A DNA stretch of 64,000 nucleotides from Rhodopirellula sp. (GCA_002690925.1 NZGD01000035.1:1-64000), one strand, 5' to 3'; numbered from the stretch's first letter, positions 1-10,286 are shown. The notes: a model not told the origin generated them from the letters alone. Numbers and translations: made by a program.

Positions 1-267
1 AGATCCGGCCGCAACGTGTTCAGAAGAAATGGGGAAGGCAGCATGATTGTGAATAGGACTTGCTATCTCAATCGATTTTCTCCCAATCGGAAGCGTTGCA
101 ATAGGCTGCAGACCTGGCTTATCTCGCTTGGGAACGGAAACGGATTCATCCGACGACATTGCATCGCCGAAACTGAGGTCGGTCAAGAGGCGTTCGATCT
201 CGTCATTAGCAGTGGCACTTGCGATCAACATTGCCAGAATCAAAATCGCGAGAGCTTCAATACGCAT
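1..267 (-). CDS. Secreted protein of unknown function, 3' part outside window
   Basis: An uninterrupted minus-strand frame of 89 codons runs from an ATG at 267 off the left edge, so the C-terminus is not seen. The first 20 or so residues (MRIEALAILILAMLIASATA) form a clear Sec signal peptide with a likely signal peptidase I site after SATA. The mature part begins with an acidic, probably helical stretch (NDEIERLLTDLSFGDAM) followed by a polar linker. I do not recognise the family. The neighbour to the right is glnD on the same strand, 384 bases upstream of this start, so co-transcription is possible but not shown. Confidence 0.6.
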   Translation of the reverse strand, partial: MRIEALAILILAMLIASATANDEIERLLTDLSFGDAMSSDESVSVPKRDKPGLQPIATLPIGRKSIEIASPIHNHAAFPISSEHVAAGS

Positions 268-651
268 AAAAAGACCATCCCTGGCTGGAGAAACGTAAAA
301 TTTCATGGTTCGCAGAATCGCGAGTAGCATGCGACCGCACCATGGCATTCAGCCTTGAGTCGAACCACTGACTCTGGTGATCGTATGACAATTTCTTGTG
401 AAGCCACAAAAAAATTGCTACACGGCTTAGATCAAGCGTCAGGCAACAATCACTAAAAACTAACCATTTGAAAGATTGCCGCATATTCAGGTAGCTGCAA
501 GCGAAATCGCCCGCAAGAAATTGAACACGACGAATCAACGAACGAATCATCCTTGTGAATCGTCAACCCAACGTACGTGGCACTGCACTCACGCTTTACC
601 TAACCTGCACTTTCTCCGGCATCCTGTGGCGTTTTCGAGCATACAAGTGGC
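268..651. other. Intergenic stretch without a supported gene
   Basis: This lies between the end of glnD and the start of the truncated secreted protein. A 97-codon minus-strand frame overlaps it (257-550), but it has no recognisable domain and overlaps the well-supported start at 267. I see no RNA gene, clear terminator or repeat here. It probably carries the promoter of the gene to its left. Confidence 0.5.
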
Positions 652-3267
652 CTAGGAAGACATGCTTAACAGTTCATTTCGAATCTCTGCGCGTCTTTCC
701 GAGTTGGTGAACTTCGAGCCATCCGGCTCGGACACGTAAAACACGTCAGCTACCTGATCGAGGTGCGTATCAATTTTGGCAAAATGGAGTACGACATTCA
801 TTTTCGCCAGCGTTGCGGCAATGCGATATAACAGGCCAACTTCGTCATAAGCAAAGAACGAAAGAATGGTATAGCGATCAACCGTCTCATTATCAAAGAC
901 GACCTTGGTGGGAAGGACGTTCACACTCTCTCCCTCCCGTGGGTTCTTGGAATCCCACTTGCGCCTGTGGGCGGGAAGTGACTCATCGGGTGAATCCAAA
1001 AGATGACAAACGCGAGCGCAAATGGTTTCGTGGCGTGACTCGGCTGGCTGTCCGTCAGGACACTCCAGGTCGGTTACCCAGTAATTGTCCCACGCCAAAT
1101 CACCAACCATTTCGATTTGAGCACGTAAGATTGTCAACCCACTGGTACTAAGCACACCTGTCGCACGTGCGAATGTTCCGATGGAATGTTCATCTTCACG
1201 CCGAATAACCGTGTAGCGAGTGGCATTGAATCGTTCGTCGTAGCTGCTTGTGCACTTGGCTCCTTCCCCAAGATCACAAACTACCAATTCTATCTGCTTC
1301 GCAAGGTGATCGGTCTCTGCGCGACTGAGCAATGATAAGGGCATCCGATCCAGTAATTCGACACACTGCTCGTAGGAGTTCAGGAGTCGCAATTGCTCGC
1401 GAACTTCAGAGCGTTTTAATTCGATCTCGGGATCATCAGGACTGCCTGGCAGGCTTCCTGAATCAAAGTACCGACGTGTGCGTTTGTAAAGATCTTCGAT
1501 CAGATTGACCTTCCATTCAGTTGCCACTCCCGGTCCTACAGCCACTAGGTCGGCATAGGTATGGACAACCAACAACTCCAAGCGACGGATCGAGCCCACC
1601 TCAGCGGCAAAGGCCAGCACAATTTGTGGATCACTGAGATCATGTCGAAAGGCCACTACATTGACCGCCAAATGCTTGAGCACCAACCACTCAAGTGTTT
1701 CAGCCGTCACAGGATCAAGGTTCAACCGTTTAGCTGTTTCCTTTGCAATTCTTGCACCAACGATGGAATGATCTTCTTCATAACCTTTTCCAATATCGTG
1801 AATCAGTAATGCCAAGTGCAGTAAACGTTTATCAGCAAGCCTGCGGTACCGCCGCCCCATGCCACCCTCAGCATTCTGCAACTCCGTAGCAGCTTCGACA
1901 GCTCGGAAACTGTGGGCGTCCACGGTGTACTTATGATATGCATTGAACTGAAGTAATCCCCGCATATGTTTGAATTCAGGTATCAATTGCTCAATAACCC
2001 TTAACTCATGCAGGCGCCGAAGAAGTTGGGCAAGGCGGCCCGGACGACTCAGAAGAGAAAGAAACGCATCAATCGTTTCCGCATCTGGGGGTCTTGAGAT
2101 ACGATCCTGCATTGCCTGTCTGATCGCCTGCCACGTTTCGTGAGTGATTCGTCGACAATGTTGATTAGCGAGACTCATCAGCCGCAAAATATCGGGCAGG
2201 CTGGCAGCAAATTGCTCGAGGGAATCCTTGGGTACCCAAATATGAGTAGGTCCCATCCGGATATGCTCAGCCACCTCCTTTGAGAACACCGATTCGATAG
2301 CGCGATGAATCAGTGGTCGACTTTGCGCATCATCAACAAAATAGGCAGCCGCGTACCGGACGTTACGTGTGTTATCAAAATAATCCTGCATGAATTGCTC
2401 AACAGGCAAAATGCCTTCACTGCCCTCATACCCCCACTCGTCGGCAATCTCCAACTGCGTCCCACGATCAAGCACATCGAGGGTCTTACCTTCACGAAAA
2501 TGCAACTCATGGCGAAGTCGCAGCATGAACGCATAGGATTTCCTTAAATAGCGATAGTCTTCTTCTGGCAGGGCTCCCAGTTTGACGAGCCTCTCCAGCT
2601 CAGTCTCACCATAGCGCGCAAAGCCAATCCAACGGATAAGCTGAATATCACGCAGTGCGCCACGCGATCGTTTGACATTTGGCCTCAAAAGATAAGCCGT
2701 TTCTCCCCATTTACCACGTTCTTCACGACGAGCGGCAACCACTTTTTTGACAATCTCTGAACTGCGCCGCATTGCACCATGTCGGAACGCATAAAAATAC
2801 TTGCTGTAAAGTCGCAAACTGCCGGCAAGCAAACGTGACTCGGAAAGGGAGGAATAAATGACTGGATCCTCCCAAGCCATTCGGCATGCTTCGTTGGCAG
2901 TACGGAATGAAAACCCCGGATCAATCCCTGAATCGCCGATGTCTTTTTGCAGATTACCCGCAATCTTAATGGCCAAGCTCTCCGCTTTTGGCGTGGCCAA
3001 AAGCATCAAGTCGGCGTCGCTATAGGGAGCCAAATCACGTCTCCCAAATCCCCCGTGAGCAATCAGCGAGAGGCCAGTCAGACGTTCATCCGTTGCGTGC
3101 TCTCGGATGGCTTCATGCCAGATATCAAGCACAACATCGTCATAAAGATCAGCTAGAAGGGTCGACACTTGCATCCCGGGAGTGCCCGAACGATGCTGCG
3201 CAAAAGCTTTTCTTCGCCCCTCCTCGAGTGCCGCGCGACAGCGTAGGACGATCGGTCTCATCGACAT
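652..3267 (-). CDS. glnD: [Protein-PII] uridylyltransferase / uridylyl-removing enzyme GlnD
   Basis: GlnD is the cytoplasmic nitrogen sensor that adds UMP to PII when glutamine is low and removes it when glutamine is high. The 871-residue length fits the family. The nucleotidyltransferase signature GGFGRRDLAPYSDAD lies at residues 72-86 with the metal-binding Asp pair. The family motif GALRDIQ follows near residue 203. The HD hydrolase domain shows YTVDAH at 447-452 and LLIHDIGKG around 487-495. Two ACT domains close the protein, near 690-760 and 797-865, and are the glutamine-sensing part in this family. The ATG at 3267 is used; no strong ribosome binding site is visible. It lies 236 bases downstream of its substrate gene glnB on the same strand, which suggests one nitrogen-control unit. 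Confidence 0.95.
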   Translation of the reverse strand: MSMRPIVLRCRAALEEGRRKAFAQHRSGTPGMQVSTLLADLYDDVVLDIWHEAIREHATDERLTGLSLIAHGGFGRRDLAPYSDADLMLLATPKAESLAIKIAGNLQKDIGDSGIDPGFSFRTANEACRMAWEDPVIYSSLSESRLLAGSLRLYSKYFYAFRHGAMRRSSEIVKKVVAARREERGKWGETAYLLRPNVKRSRGALRDIQLIRWIGFARYGETELERLVKLGALPEEDYRYLRKSYAFMLRLRHELHFREGKTLDVLDRGTQLEIADEWGYEGSEGILPVEQFMQDYFDNTRNVRYAAAYFVDDAQSRPLIHRAIESVFSKEVAEHIRMGPTHIWVPKDSLEQFAASLPDILRLMSLANQHCRRITHETWQAIRQAMQDRISRPPDAETIDAFLSLLSRPGRLAQLLRRLHELRVIEQLIPEFKHMRGLLQFNAYHKYTVDAHSFRAVEAATELQNAEGGMGRRYRRLADKRLLHLALLIHDIGKGYEEDHSIVGARIAKETAKRLNLDPVTAETLEWLVLKHLAVNVVAFRHDLSDPQIVLAFAAEVGSIRRLELLVVHTYADLVAVGPGVATEWKVNLIEDLYKRTRRYFDSGSLPGSPDDPEIELKRSEVREQLRLLNSYEQCVELLDRMPLSLLSRAETDHLAKQIELVVCDLGEGAKCTSSYDERFNATRYTVIRREDEHSIGTFARATGVLSTSGLTILRAQIEMVGDLAWDNYWVTDLECPDGQPAESRHETICARVCHLLDSPDESLPAHRRKWDSKNPREGESVNVLPTKVVFDNETVDRYTILSFFAYDEVGLLYRIAATLAKMNVVLHFAKIDTHLDQVADVFYVSEPDGSKFTNSERRAEIRNELLSMSS

Positions 3268-3503
3268 GGGAAGCTACTCAGAGCAAACGCAGAGATGGGC
3301 ATCTATGTCCTCACACAGACAATTCATGGGACAGAAATTACCCGTGCTTGATAGCATTCCATCGAGCAATCGCTAGGTGCACGAGCGATCTGAAAAACGG
3401 GGCATCAGATTCATCAAGCCCACATCGGTGATCCTAGCCGAATCTTTCCAGCCCAGTCTTCCTACCTAGCCAAACAGTTTGGACTCCGGTGACCATTTGG
3501 CCG

Positions 3504-3848
<345 letters not shown>

Positions 3849-4115
3849 TTACCTCACAACGGGCAAAGGTTGCTTCTTTCTTAGACGGCTCATTGTACAC
3901 CCGACCGGCCATCGAACCAGACGGGCAAAAAGATGAACAGGAGCTTCGAAGCAAGAAATCCATAGAAGAACTGACCAATGGCTTGGATCATTTGCTGTAA
4001 TCCAGACGGCAATACCAAAAATTGAACTTCCACCCGCCATTTTCAGCACATCCGCAGCCTCGATACTTCCCCCAGCTCGATACGTCTCCAGGCTAGGAAC
4101 GCTGGGACAGACCAT
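3849..4115 (-). CDS. Possible small membrane protein between ATR and glnB
   Basis: An 88-codon frame with an ATG start overlaps the last 23 bases of the adenosyltransferase gene and ends 6 bases before the GTG of glnB, which is operon-like spacing. The product has a hydrophobic middle (SSIFGIAVWI, then SVLLWISCF) that could make one or two membrane segments, and a basic C-terminus. I recognise no family. It may equally be a chance frame: no homology can be claimed by eye. The glnB ribosome binding site lies in its last codons, so translation of the two could be coupled if it is real. Confidence 0.25.
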   Translation of the reverse strand: MVCPSVPSLETYRAGGSIEAADVLKMAGGSSIFGIAVWITANDPSHWSVLLWISCFEAPVHLFARLVRWPVGCTMSRLRKKQPLPVVR

Positions 4116-4662
4116 CGGGCTTCACCCATTGCACATCTTCTACTCCCCGCAACTGATTCACAGAACGCGTGAGCACGAAAAGCAAATCACTCAGACGATT
4201 CAAATAAATGACCAACTCCTCAGAAACGCTTGTTTCGTGCCTGCGAACCAGAGTGACCACCCGCCGTTCAGCTCGACGGCAAATGGCTCTGGCAAGGTGC
4301 AGATGAGTTGCGCCTGCGTCGCCCGCTGGCAGAATAAATTGCTGAAGGGGTTGCAAACCGCCCTCGTGGTCGTCAATCCACTGCTCCAATTGGCCAATAT
4401 GAGCATTCGAAATGATCCTCATGCTGTGATCATCGGGCTCGGGAGTGGCCAATTCAGCACCAATGGCAAATAGGGCATGCTGAATTACTTCCAGTTGCGA
4501 ATCGACGACATCCCCCAAATCAGCCGATCTGGCGGTTCCAATCGCCGCATTCAACTCATCAACCGTGCCATAAGCTTCGATCCGATCATCATCCTTGGCC
4601 ACTCTTGGCCCACCAAATAGACCAGTGCTTCCAGTATCGCCAGTGCGTGTATAAATCTTCAT
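4093..4662 (-). CDS. PduO-type cob(I)alamin adenosyltransferase
   Basis: This enzyme transfers the adenosyl group of ATP to cob(I)alamin to make adenosylcobalamin, the cofactor of mutases such as methylmalonyl-CoA mutase. The family N-terminus is textbook: YTRTGDTGSTGLFGG at residues 4-18, RVAKDDDRIEAYGTVDELN after it (ATP-binding region), and the later RRAERRVV stretch typical of the helical-bundle PduO fold. At 189 residues it is a single-domain ATR without the C-terminal PduO_C/GlcG domain. It starts at an ATG at 4662, divergent from the NUDIX gene. It is on the same strand as and upstream of glnB, which may put it in one transcript with nitrogen-control genes. Confidence 0.93.
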   Translation of the reverse strand: MKIYTRTGDTGSTGLFGGPRVAKDDDRIEAYGTVDELNAAIGTARSADLGDVVDSQLEVIQHALFAIGAELATPEPDDHSMRIISNAHIGQLEQWIDDHEGGLQPLQQFILPAGDAGATHLHLARAICRRAERRVVTLVRRHETSVSEELVIYLNRLSDLLFVLTRSVNQLRGVEDVQWVKPDGLSQRS

Positions 4663-4756
4663 AGATGACTCATAAGGTAAGACTTACTTCAGTAACGTTT
4701 GTCTGAAGATCTCGTAAGATAGTCTTTTGTAGGGAACTCCTGATAAACGACAAGCC

Positions 4757-5197
4757 ATGAAAACCTCTTCCGGAAAAAGAGTTACCGCAGCGGGTATTTT
4801 ATTGATGACGGGACCACCGGATTCAGTCGAGTTCCTACTGATGCGTCATCCAACCCGCTGGGACCTGCCGAAAGGCCACTGCGATAAAGGAGAATCGTTT
4901 CTGGAAACTGCTCTCAGAGAAACGGAGGAAGAAACGGGGATTTCTGCCAATGCGATCAGGATCGACCCAAAATTTCGATTTGACTTGTTCTACCAAGTTC
5001 AATATTCCGAGATGGGCAGCCAATGGTATGAAAAACAAGTTCGCTACTTTTTGGGTTTTCTGGACCAAAAACCTGAGTTGATTTTGACGGAACATTCATC
5101 TGCATGCTGGCACCGATGGCAGCCACCCCACCAAATCCAGGCCCAGACCATTGATTCCTTACTGGAATCGGTGGCCCATCATCTGGATCTTGGCTAG
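4757..5197 (+). CDS. NUDIX hydrolase, diadenosine-tetraphosphatase-like
   Basis: A 146-residue single NUDIX domain. The NUDIX box is complete at residues 40-62: G-x5-E-x7-RETEEETG, with the metal-binding glutamates. The preceding strand WDLPKGH is typical of Ap4A hydrolases and related bis(5'-nucleosyl)-tetraphosphatases, so hydrolysis of a dinucleoside polyphosphate or another NDP-X is likely; the exact substrate cannot be read from sequence. It is transcribed divergently from the adenosyltransferase gene, with 94 bases between the starts holding both promoters. Confidence 0.85.
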   Translation: MKTSSGKRVTAAGILLMTGPPDSVEFLLMRHPTRWDLPKGHCDKGESFLETALRETEEETGISANAIRIDPKFRFDLFYQVQYSEMGSQWYEKQVRYFLGFLDQKPELILTEHSSACWHRWQPPHQIQAQTIDSLLESVAHHLDLG

Positions 5198-5640
5198 CGT
5201 GGAGCCACCCCCGACTCAGCTTCATTCAGCCACTGCCCAAGACTCGACGCCCCTCAAACCCCATCCGTTGATAGTAGATGCCAGTATTCCATTAAGAGAT
5301 GGATCGACGATGGCAATTGAAACATTTTCCCCTTCAACTTTTCAAATGCCACCTGCCCTGGTGCTCAACTTTATCGCCAACTCTTTGCCAAATTCTCGTC
5401 GACGGGAAAACCGACGTGGTGACTTTGATTGTTGCGGATTTTGCCGACAGTAACGCATGCAGCGGTTATCCCCCTTTTGCGGTTGGGGTTAGCCAACCTT
5501 TCCAGGAAGCTAACACCGGTTCGGCAAACCTGCACGCTGACGTGACCTAATGTTGGGTATCAGCGATTCGATGTGAGCGGCAACGCGACCATCCACTCGC
5601 TCCTCAATTTCTAGTTCGCAACCGAGATCGGCAATTCATC
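5198..5640. other. Intergenic stretch without a supported gene
   Basis: 443 bases separate the NUDIX gene from the next hypothetical gene. Two overlapping plus-strand frames exist (5151-5453 and 5299-5550), but they conflict with each other and with the NUDIX stop and have no recognisable motifs. I see no RNA structure, repeat or terminator that I can defend. Confidence 0.4.
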
Positions 5641-6345
5641 ATGGGCTTTCTGAAACGCATCCTTCGCAGTGGCGTGGCCAATGACACTATCAAGAGCGAT
5701 GCAAATGGCAGTTTTGAATCACTCTCAGACGACGAACTCCAGACCCACATGGGAATTGATTCTTACGGTGTCTTTGACCTCACTGACGCGATTCGGCCAT
5801 CCTACGATCTTCAAATCGTTCCCAAGCAAGGCTACCGCTTTGACGAATACATCAATGAAACCAACGGTACGCGAACACCGGTCATCATGGCTTCAGCGAC
5901 ACGTCATGCGCTAATGACCTTGTTCTTGGACCTGATTGAACCACTTGGCTCGACCGTCGATGTCGTTCTGGAAACAAGTCATCACGCCGGGAGTGATCAA
6001 GAAGACCTCTACCGCGAGCATATTGACATCTCCGTGCTCAAGAGCATTCTTCTTGATTTTGAGGATCTTTTGCTCAACGATGGGTGCACTGGCATTGCAG
6101 TGATCAACCCAACTAAACGGCAGGAAGTACAATTGGATGAACACAAACTACTGATCGTCTATGGCGATCCACTCGCCGATTTCGAGCAGACATTGATCAA
6201 AGGTGACGTCTATCCAGACGATGACATACGGTTTGTCACGGAAGCCGAGCACGTGCACAGCAGCAGCGAAAACATGTACCGTCAGTTCTGCATGCTGCAA
6301 ACTCGTCTCGGTATGGACTGTGAATCAAACGAGTTTGCCTGGTAA
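5641..6345 (+). CDS. Hypothetical acidic cytoplasmic protein
   Basis: A 234-residue acidic protein with no signal peptide and no membrane segment. It starts MGFLKRILRSG, an amphipathic basic helix, then continues with a Ser/Asp-rich linker and a mixed alpha/beta region (TPVIMASATRHALM, VDVVLETSHH, CTGIAVINP, LLIVYGDP) that looks like a genuine fold. I do not recognise a family. Reading direction and compact spacing to the FMN reductase downstream (134 bases to its likely ATG) permit but do not prove co-transcription. The regular alternation of strands and helices makes a real gene likely. Confidence 0.65.
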   Translation: MGFLKRILRSGVANDTIKSDANGSFESLSDDELQTHMGIDSYGVFDLTDAIRPSYDLQIVPKQGYRFDEYINETNGTRTPVIMASATRHALMTLFLDLIEPLGSTVDVVLETSHHAGSDQEDLYREHIDISVLKSILLDFEDLLLNDGCTGIAVINPTKRQEVQLDEHKLLIVYGDPLADFEQTLIKGDVYPDDDIRFVTEAEHVHSSSENMYRQFCMLQTRLGMDCESNEFAW

Positions 6346-6479
6346 TGAATTGATCGGTGATCGATTTACTTAAATTGCAAAGTCACTCAAAAGAAGCCGC
6401 TGTCTGGTCGACAACCTGATCGATTTTTGCGAGCATGACGATCGATCCATTTCCAATCCACCGGCAAGGTACCTCTCCA

Positions 6480-7022
6480 ATGATCCTTGTGATCAGCTCC
6501 AGCCTCCACCCAGGCAGTCGCAGCCGCATCATGGCTCGTGCCTGTACAAGCCGACTACAAGAACTCGCGACTGCTGTCACACTGTTTGACTTGGCGGAGT
6601 CACCACTTCCGCTCTGCGATGGGGCGACCGCCTATGGCGACAGTAACGTTCAGCAGCTCAGCGGATTGGTCGAAAACGCAGATGCAATTCTGCTCGCTTC
6701 TCCAGTCTATAATTATGACGTGAATTCAGCAGCAAAAAATGCGGTGGAACTTACAGGAAGAGCATGGACTGGAAAGATCGTGGGTATGATGCTCGCAGCA
6801 GGCGGCCAGGGCAGCTACATGTCAGCGATGGGACTTGCCAACAGTTTGATGCTTGACTTCCGTTGCCTCATTGTTCCACGGTTCATTTACGCAACCGGTG
6901 AGTCGTTTGAGGGGGAAGCACTGGCTGATGAGAGCATTCAGGAACGCGTACACCTACTGATCGAAGACACTCTGCGGCTTGTAAACGGTCTCAAAGACTC
7001 TAGTCTCCAGCCAGAATCGTAA
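6480..7022 (+). CDS. NADPH-dependent FMN reductase family protein
   Basis: A flavodoxin-like flavin reductase of about 180 residues. The start at the ATG at 6480 gives MILVISSSLHPGSRSR, the family's first strand and phosphate-binding loop; an upstream in-frame ATG at 6435 would add 15 polar residues not usual in the family. The FMN-binding motif LLASPVYNYDVNSAAKN is present, followed by GKIVGMMLAAGGQGS. Members reduce FMN, quinones or azo compounds with NAD(P)H; the substrate is not predictable. It converges with nadD, the two stops lying 27 bases apart. Confidence 0.85.
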   Translation: MILVISSSLHPGSRSRIMARACTSRLQELATAVTLFDLAESPLPLCDGATAYGDSNVQQLSGLVENADAILLASPVYNYDVNSAAKNAVELTGRAWTGKIVGMMLAAGGQGSYMSAMGLANSLMLDFRCLIVPRFIYATGESFEGEALADESIQERVHLLIEDTLRLVNGLKDSSLQPES

Positions 7023-7049
7023 CTTTGTTCAAGTTCGAAGAGTGCTTTC

Positions 7050-7673
7050 CTACAGAGTCTGATAGAGCTTCTCAGCTCTGATGTAGGCCTCGACAGATCT
7101 CGATGTTCGAAAGCGGATACTACGACCATTCCGCAGTCGTTCGCGAATTTCGCTGCTGGAAAGTTCAATCAAGGGAAGGTTAACCTGTGATTCACGAATT
7201 CGATGGATTTGTGTCTCGCTTGCTAAGTCTGACAACACATTGAAATCAATTTCATCGTCAGCACCTCGCTGCAAGACGACCAATGTAGCCAATTGCAGCA
7301 GGCGTTCTGGTTGATGCCACTGTTGGATTGATGCCAGAGAGTCACTGCCCATGATCAAAAAAAATTCCGCTGCCGGAAATTCTATTTTCAAACCCTGTAG
7401 CGTATCGACGGTGTAGCTAACATCGCCCCGATTAAGCTCACGGTCGTCAACGAGATACTCCGAATATCCCGATACTGCCAAGGCAACCATCTTCCGCCTG
7501 TGCTCATTCGAAGCGACTGGGCCATTGGGCTTCAGCGGAGAAATGGCAGCGGGGATCCAACGGATTTCATCGAGTTCCAGGGCTTCACGAACTGCCTCAG
7601 CGATCCACAAGTGTCCCATGTGTGGTGGGTCAAACGATCCTCCAAGTATTCCGATTCGCTTGTAGTCTGTCAT
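7050..7673 (-). CDS. nadD: Nicotinate-nucleotide adenylyltransferase
   Basis: NadD makes deamido-NAD from nicotinate mononucleotide and ATP, a shared step of de novo and salvage NAD synthesis. The nucleotidyltransferase signature GILGGSFDPPHMGHL opens the protein, IMGSDSLASIQQWH lies mid-protein and the C-terminal SSSEIRERLRNGRSIRF completes the family pattern. I take the ATG at 7673 (MTDYKRIGILGG) as the start; a GTG at 7691 would add six residues. Length of about 207 residues is normal. Confidence 0.93.
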   Translation of the reverse strand: MTDYKRIGILGGSFDPPHMGHLWIAEAVREALELDEIRWIPAAISPLKPNGPVASNEHRRKMVALAVSGYSEYLVDDRELNRGDVSYTVDTLQGLKIEFPAAEFFLIMGSDSLASIQQWHQPERLLQLATLVVLQRGADDEIDFNVLSDLASETQIHRIRESQVNLPLIELSSSEIRERLRNGRSIRFRTSRSVEAYIRAEKLYQTL

Positions 7674-7835
7674 TTTCTCTATGAAATTCACGTGTTTTAC
7701 AGATTCTGTGACCGAACTTGTCCAGCCCGAGAGTCACGCTAGGTTGCGTTTAAACCACTAGCACTTTCTAGCCACCATACCGAATTAACGCGAACAGGCT
7801 GGAAGCAACGACTCAACGGGGTTGGAAGTTTGACT

Positions 7836-10286
7836 ATGTTGACGGATAACTTGGCCCATACCAATCAGCCTTCTCATTTTGTTTCTGATCTCATGACCAG
7901 CCCAATTGAACCGCCCGACGCGGAATCGGGGCATGGAAAAGCGGATGGAGCTGGCGGCAATCACGGGAGGAAAGCGACTCCACGCTCCAACAAGTCCCAT
8001 CAGACTGAATTGTTTGAAACGGACATTCCACCATGGGAATTACCGGCAGAATCCTCGATTGCGACTGCAACCATCGTTTTCAGCGAGGCACCACACGGAC
8101 CGTACGACTACCGTATTCCAGACTCCATACGTGAGAAATTAAAAATCGGCATGCGAGTTCATGTCCCACTTGGAAGACGCCGTAAGCCTATCACAGGTTG
8201 GTGCACCAAAATTGATCTTGAGACGAAAGCACAACGATCACTTCGGGACATTTCAGAGATCATTGACGAGGAACCTCTCTGTGACGCTTCGTTGGTACGA
8301 CTAGTGTTATGGATGAGCCACTATTACCAAGCTCCCGCGGGTCAGGTTTTTGACACGCTGATTCCATCAAGCGTTCGCAGCAATGCCGGCACTCGCGAGA
8401 AGACCTACTTCCGCCCACGCATGGAATCGTTGGATGATGCCACCATTAATGGCCTACCAAAGAAACAGCAGGCCGTTGTACGGCATCTGATCGCTGCTGC
8501 CCGACCGTTAACAGCCGTCCAGCTGATGGCAGAGGCAACATGCACCCAGGACCCCATTCGAAGACTTCACAAGAAAGGACTTCTAAAATCTGAAACTCGT
8601 CGGGAAATGACCACAGCCAATCCAACACGTTGGCAAGTGAGCGATGGAGAAACAGAGCGATCCTTGACTTTGACTAAGGACCAATCCCACGCGTTGCAGC
8701 GAATCACTGGCGCCGTGGATAGTGGAGAAGGCAAAACGCTGGTGCTGCATGGTGTGACCGGCAGCGGGAAGACTGAGGTTTATATCCGCGCCATCGAGCA
8801 CCTTGTCCGATTCGGTCGTGGCGCCATTGTTCTGGTGCCAGAAATTAGCTTGACTCCCCAGACACGCGGTCGTTTTGAACGCCGTTTTCAATCAGTCGCG
8901 GTTTTACACAGTCAGATGACGCCGGCCGAAAGACATTTTCAATGGCAGAGAATACGAAGCGGTGAAGTTCAGGTCGTGATCGGACCACGCAGTGCCGTAT
9001 TCGCACCACTGCCGCGTTTAGGGCTCATTATCCTTGACGAAGAACACGACTCCTCTTTCAAACAAGACACACAGCCAAGATACCACGCCCGCAAGGTTGC
9101 TCACGCACGTGCGATGTCTTTAGGTATACCACTGGTGCTTGGTTCAGCAACGCCCTCACTTGAGTCATGGCAAGCGACACAAACGGGGCATGCAGAAATG
9201 GTCCCGCTACCCTCTCGGGTCAATGACCTGCCAATGCCAGACGTCCAATTAGTTGATCTGCGGGTGAAAGATGATAGATCCTCGGGAGCAATCAGCCGCC
9301 CGCTGCACGCGGCCTTGCAGGAAACACTCAAGGACCATGGACAGACGATTCTACTTCTGAATCGACGCGGTTTTGCGACGACTATTCAGTGCCCCGCATG
9401 TGGGGACGTTGTGGCCTGCCCGGACTGTGACATGCCGCTGACGCACCACCGGGATGGCGGTAAGGCAATCTGTCACTACTGCGATTACACGATCCCCACA
9501 CCGCCCGCATGCCCTGCCTGTCGATTCGACGGAATCCGATATGGTGGACTGGGAACACAACGACTTGAAGCCGAAGTCAAAGCCAAATTTCCCGAGGCAC
9601 GAATCGCTCGGATGGACAGTGATACCATGAGGCGTCCCGGAAGCCACCAGAAGGTTCTCACAATGTTTCGACGTGGAGATATCGATATCCTGCTTGGCAC
9701 ACAGATGATTGCCAAAGGCCTTGATTTCCCCAACGTGCTATTGGTGGGTGTCATCAATTCAGACAGTGCCCTGCACTTCCCTGACTTCCGAGCCGCTGAA
9801 CGCACTTTTCAATTGGTCACACAGGTAGCTGGCCGCACTGGACGAGGAGATCGCAGTGGACGCGTCATCGTTCAAACTTATTCACCTGAACATCCCGCAA
9901 TCCAAGCTGCATCGCGTCATGACTATCACCAATTCGCCAAGGATGAAATGGTGGTCAGACGCCGCTTCAGCTATCCGCCCTTGGGAAGCGTAGCAAGGAT
10001 CATCATCCGGGGATCAGTCGAAGATGTTACCGAAGCAGTCGCTGATTCGTTGCTCACCCAACTGGATGCTGCTCGCAAACAACTTGGCCACGAAGTTCGA
10101 ATTCTTGGGCCAGCGCCACCCCCCATTTCTAAACTGAGGGGTAAGTACCGGTTTCACATTCTGCTGCAGGCCACCAACCCCGCGCACTTGGGCAGCACGA
10201 TTCGTAAAGCGGTCGAAGGCTTTACAATTGCCGACAAAGATGACGTTCAATATGTCATCGATATCGACCCCATGGACATGCTCTAA
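7836..10286 (+). CDS. priA: Primosomal protein N' (replication restart helicase PriA)
   Basis: PriA recognises stalled forks and reloads the replicative helicase. The roughly 816-residue protein has an N-terminal 3'-end-binding and winged-helix region, then Walker A GVTGSGKTEVY (about residues 306-316), the DEEH box in LDEEHDSSFK near 403, a zinc-binding insertion with eight cysteines in CxxC pairs (CPACG, CPDCD, CHYCD, CPACR) near 520-570, and the helicase C-terminal motif GRTGRGDRSGR. The ATG at 7836 follows a TTG at 7830 in the same frame; an ATG 19 codons later is also possible because the first 70 residues are a poorly conserved Ser/Gly/His-rich extension. Confidence 0.95.
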   Translation: MLTDNLAHTNQPSHFVSDLMTSPIEPPDAESGHGKADGAGGNHGRKATPRSNKSHQTELFETDIPPWELPAESSIATATIVFSEAPHGPYDYRIPDSIREKLKIGMRVHVPLGRRRKPITGWCTKIDLETKAQRSLRDISEIIDEEPLCDASLVRLVLWMSHYYQAPAGQVFDTLIPSSVRSNAGTREKTYFRPRMESLDDATINGLPKKQQAVVRHLIAAARPLTAVQLMAEATCTQDPIRRLHKKGLLKSETRREMTTANPTRWQVSDGETERSLTLTKDQSHALQRITGAVDSGEGKTLVLHGVTGSGKTEVYIRAIEHLVRFGRGAIVLVPEISLTPQTRGRFERRFQSVAVLHSQMTPAERHFQWQRIRSGEVQVVIGPRSAVFAPLPRLGLIILDEEHDSSFKQDTQPRYHARKVAHARAMSLGIPLVLGSATPSLESWQATQTGHAEMVPLPSRVNDLPMPDVQLVDLRVKDDRSSGAISRPLHAALQETLKDHGQTILLLNRRGFATTIQCPACGDVVACPDCDMPLTHHRDGGKAICHYCDYTIPTPPACPACRFDGIRYGGLGTQRLEAEVKAKFPEARIARMDSDTMRRPGSHQKVLTMFRRGDIDILLGTQMIAKGLDFPNVLLVGVINSDSALHFPDFRAAERTFQLVTQVAGRTGRGDRSGRVIVQTYSPEHPAIQAASRHDYHQFAKDEMVVRRRFSYPPLGSVARIIIRGSVEDVTEAVADSLLTQLDAARKQLGHEVRILGPAPPPISKLRGKYRFHILLQATNPAHLGSTIRKAVEGFTIADKDDVQYVIDIDPMDML

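Noticed and set aside
257-550. 97-codon minus-strand frame at the left end
   Set aside because: It overlaps the stronger signal-peptide start at 267, has no motif and a random composition.
5151-5550. Two plus-strand frames after the NUDIX gene
   Set aside because: They overlap each other and the NUDIX stop, and show no recognisable domain.
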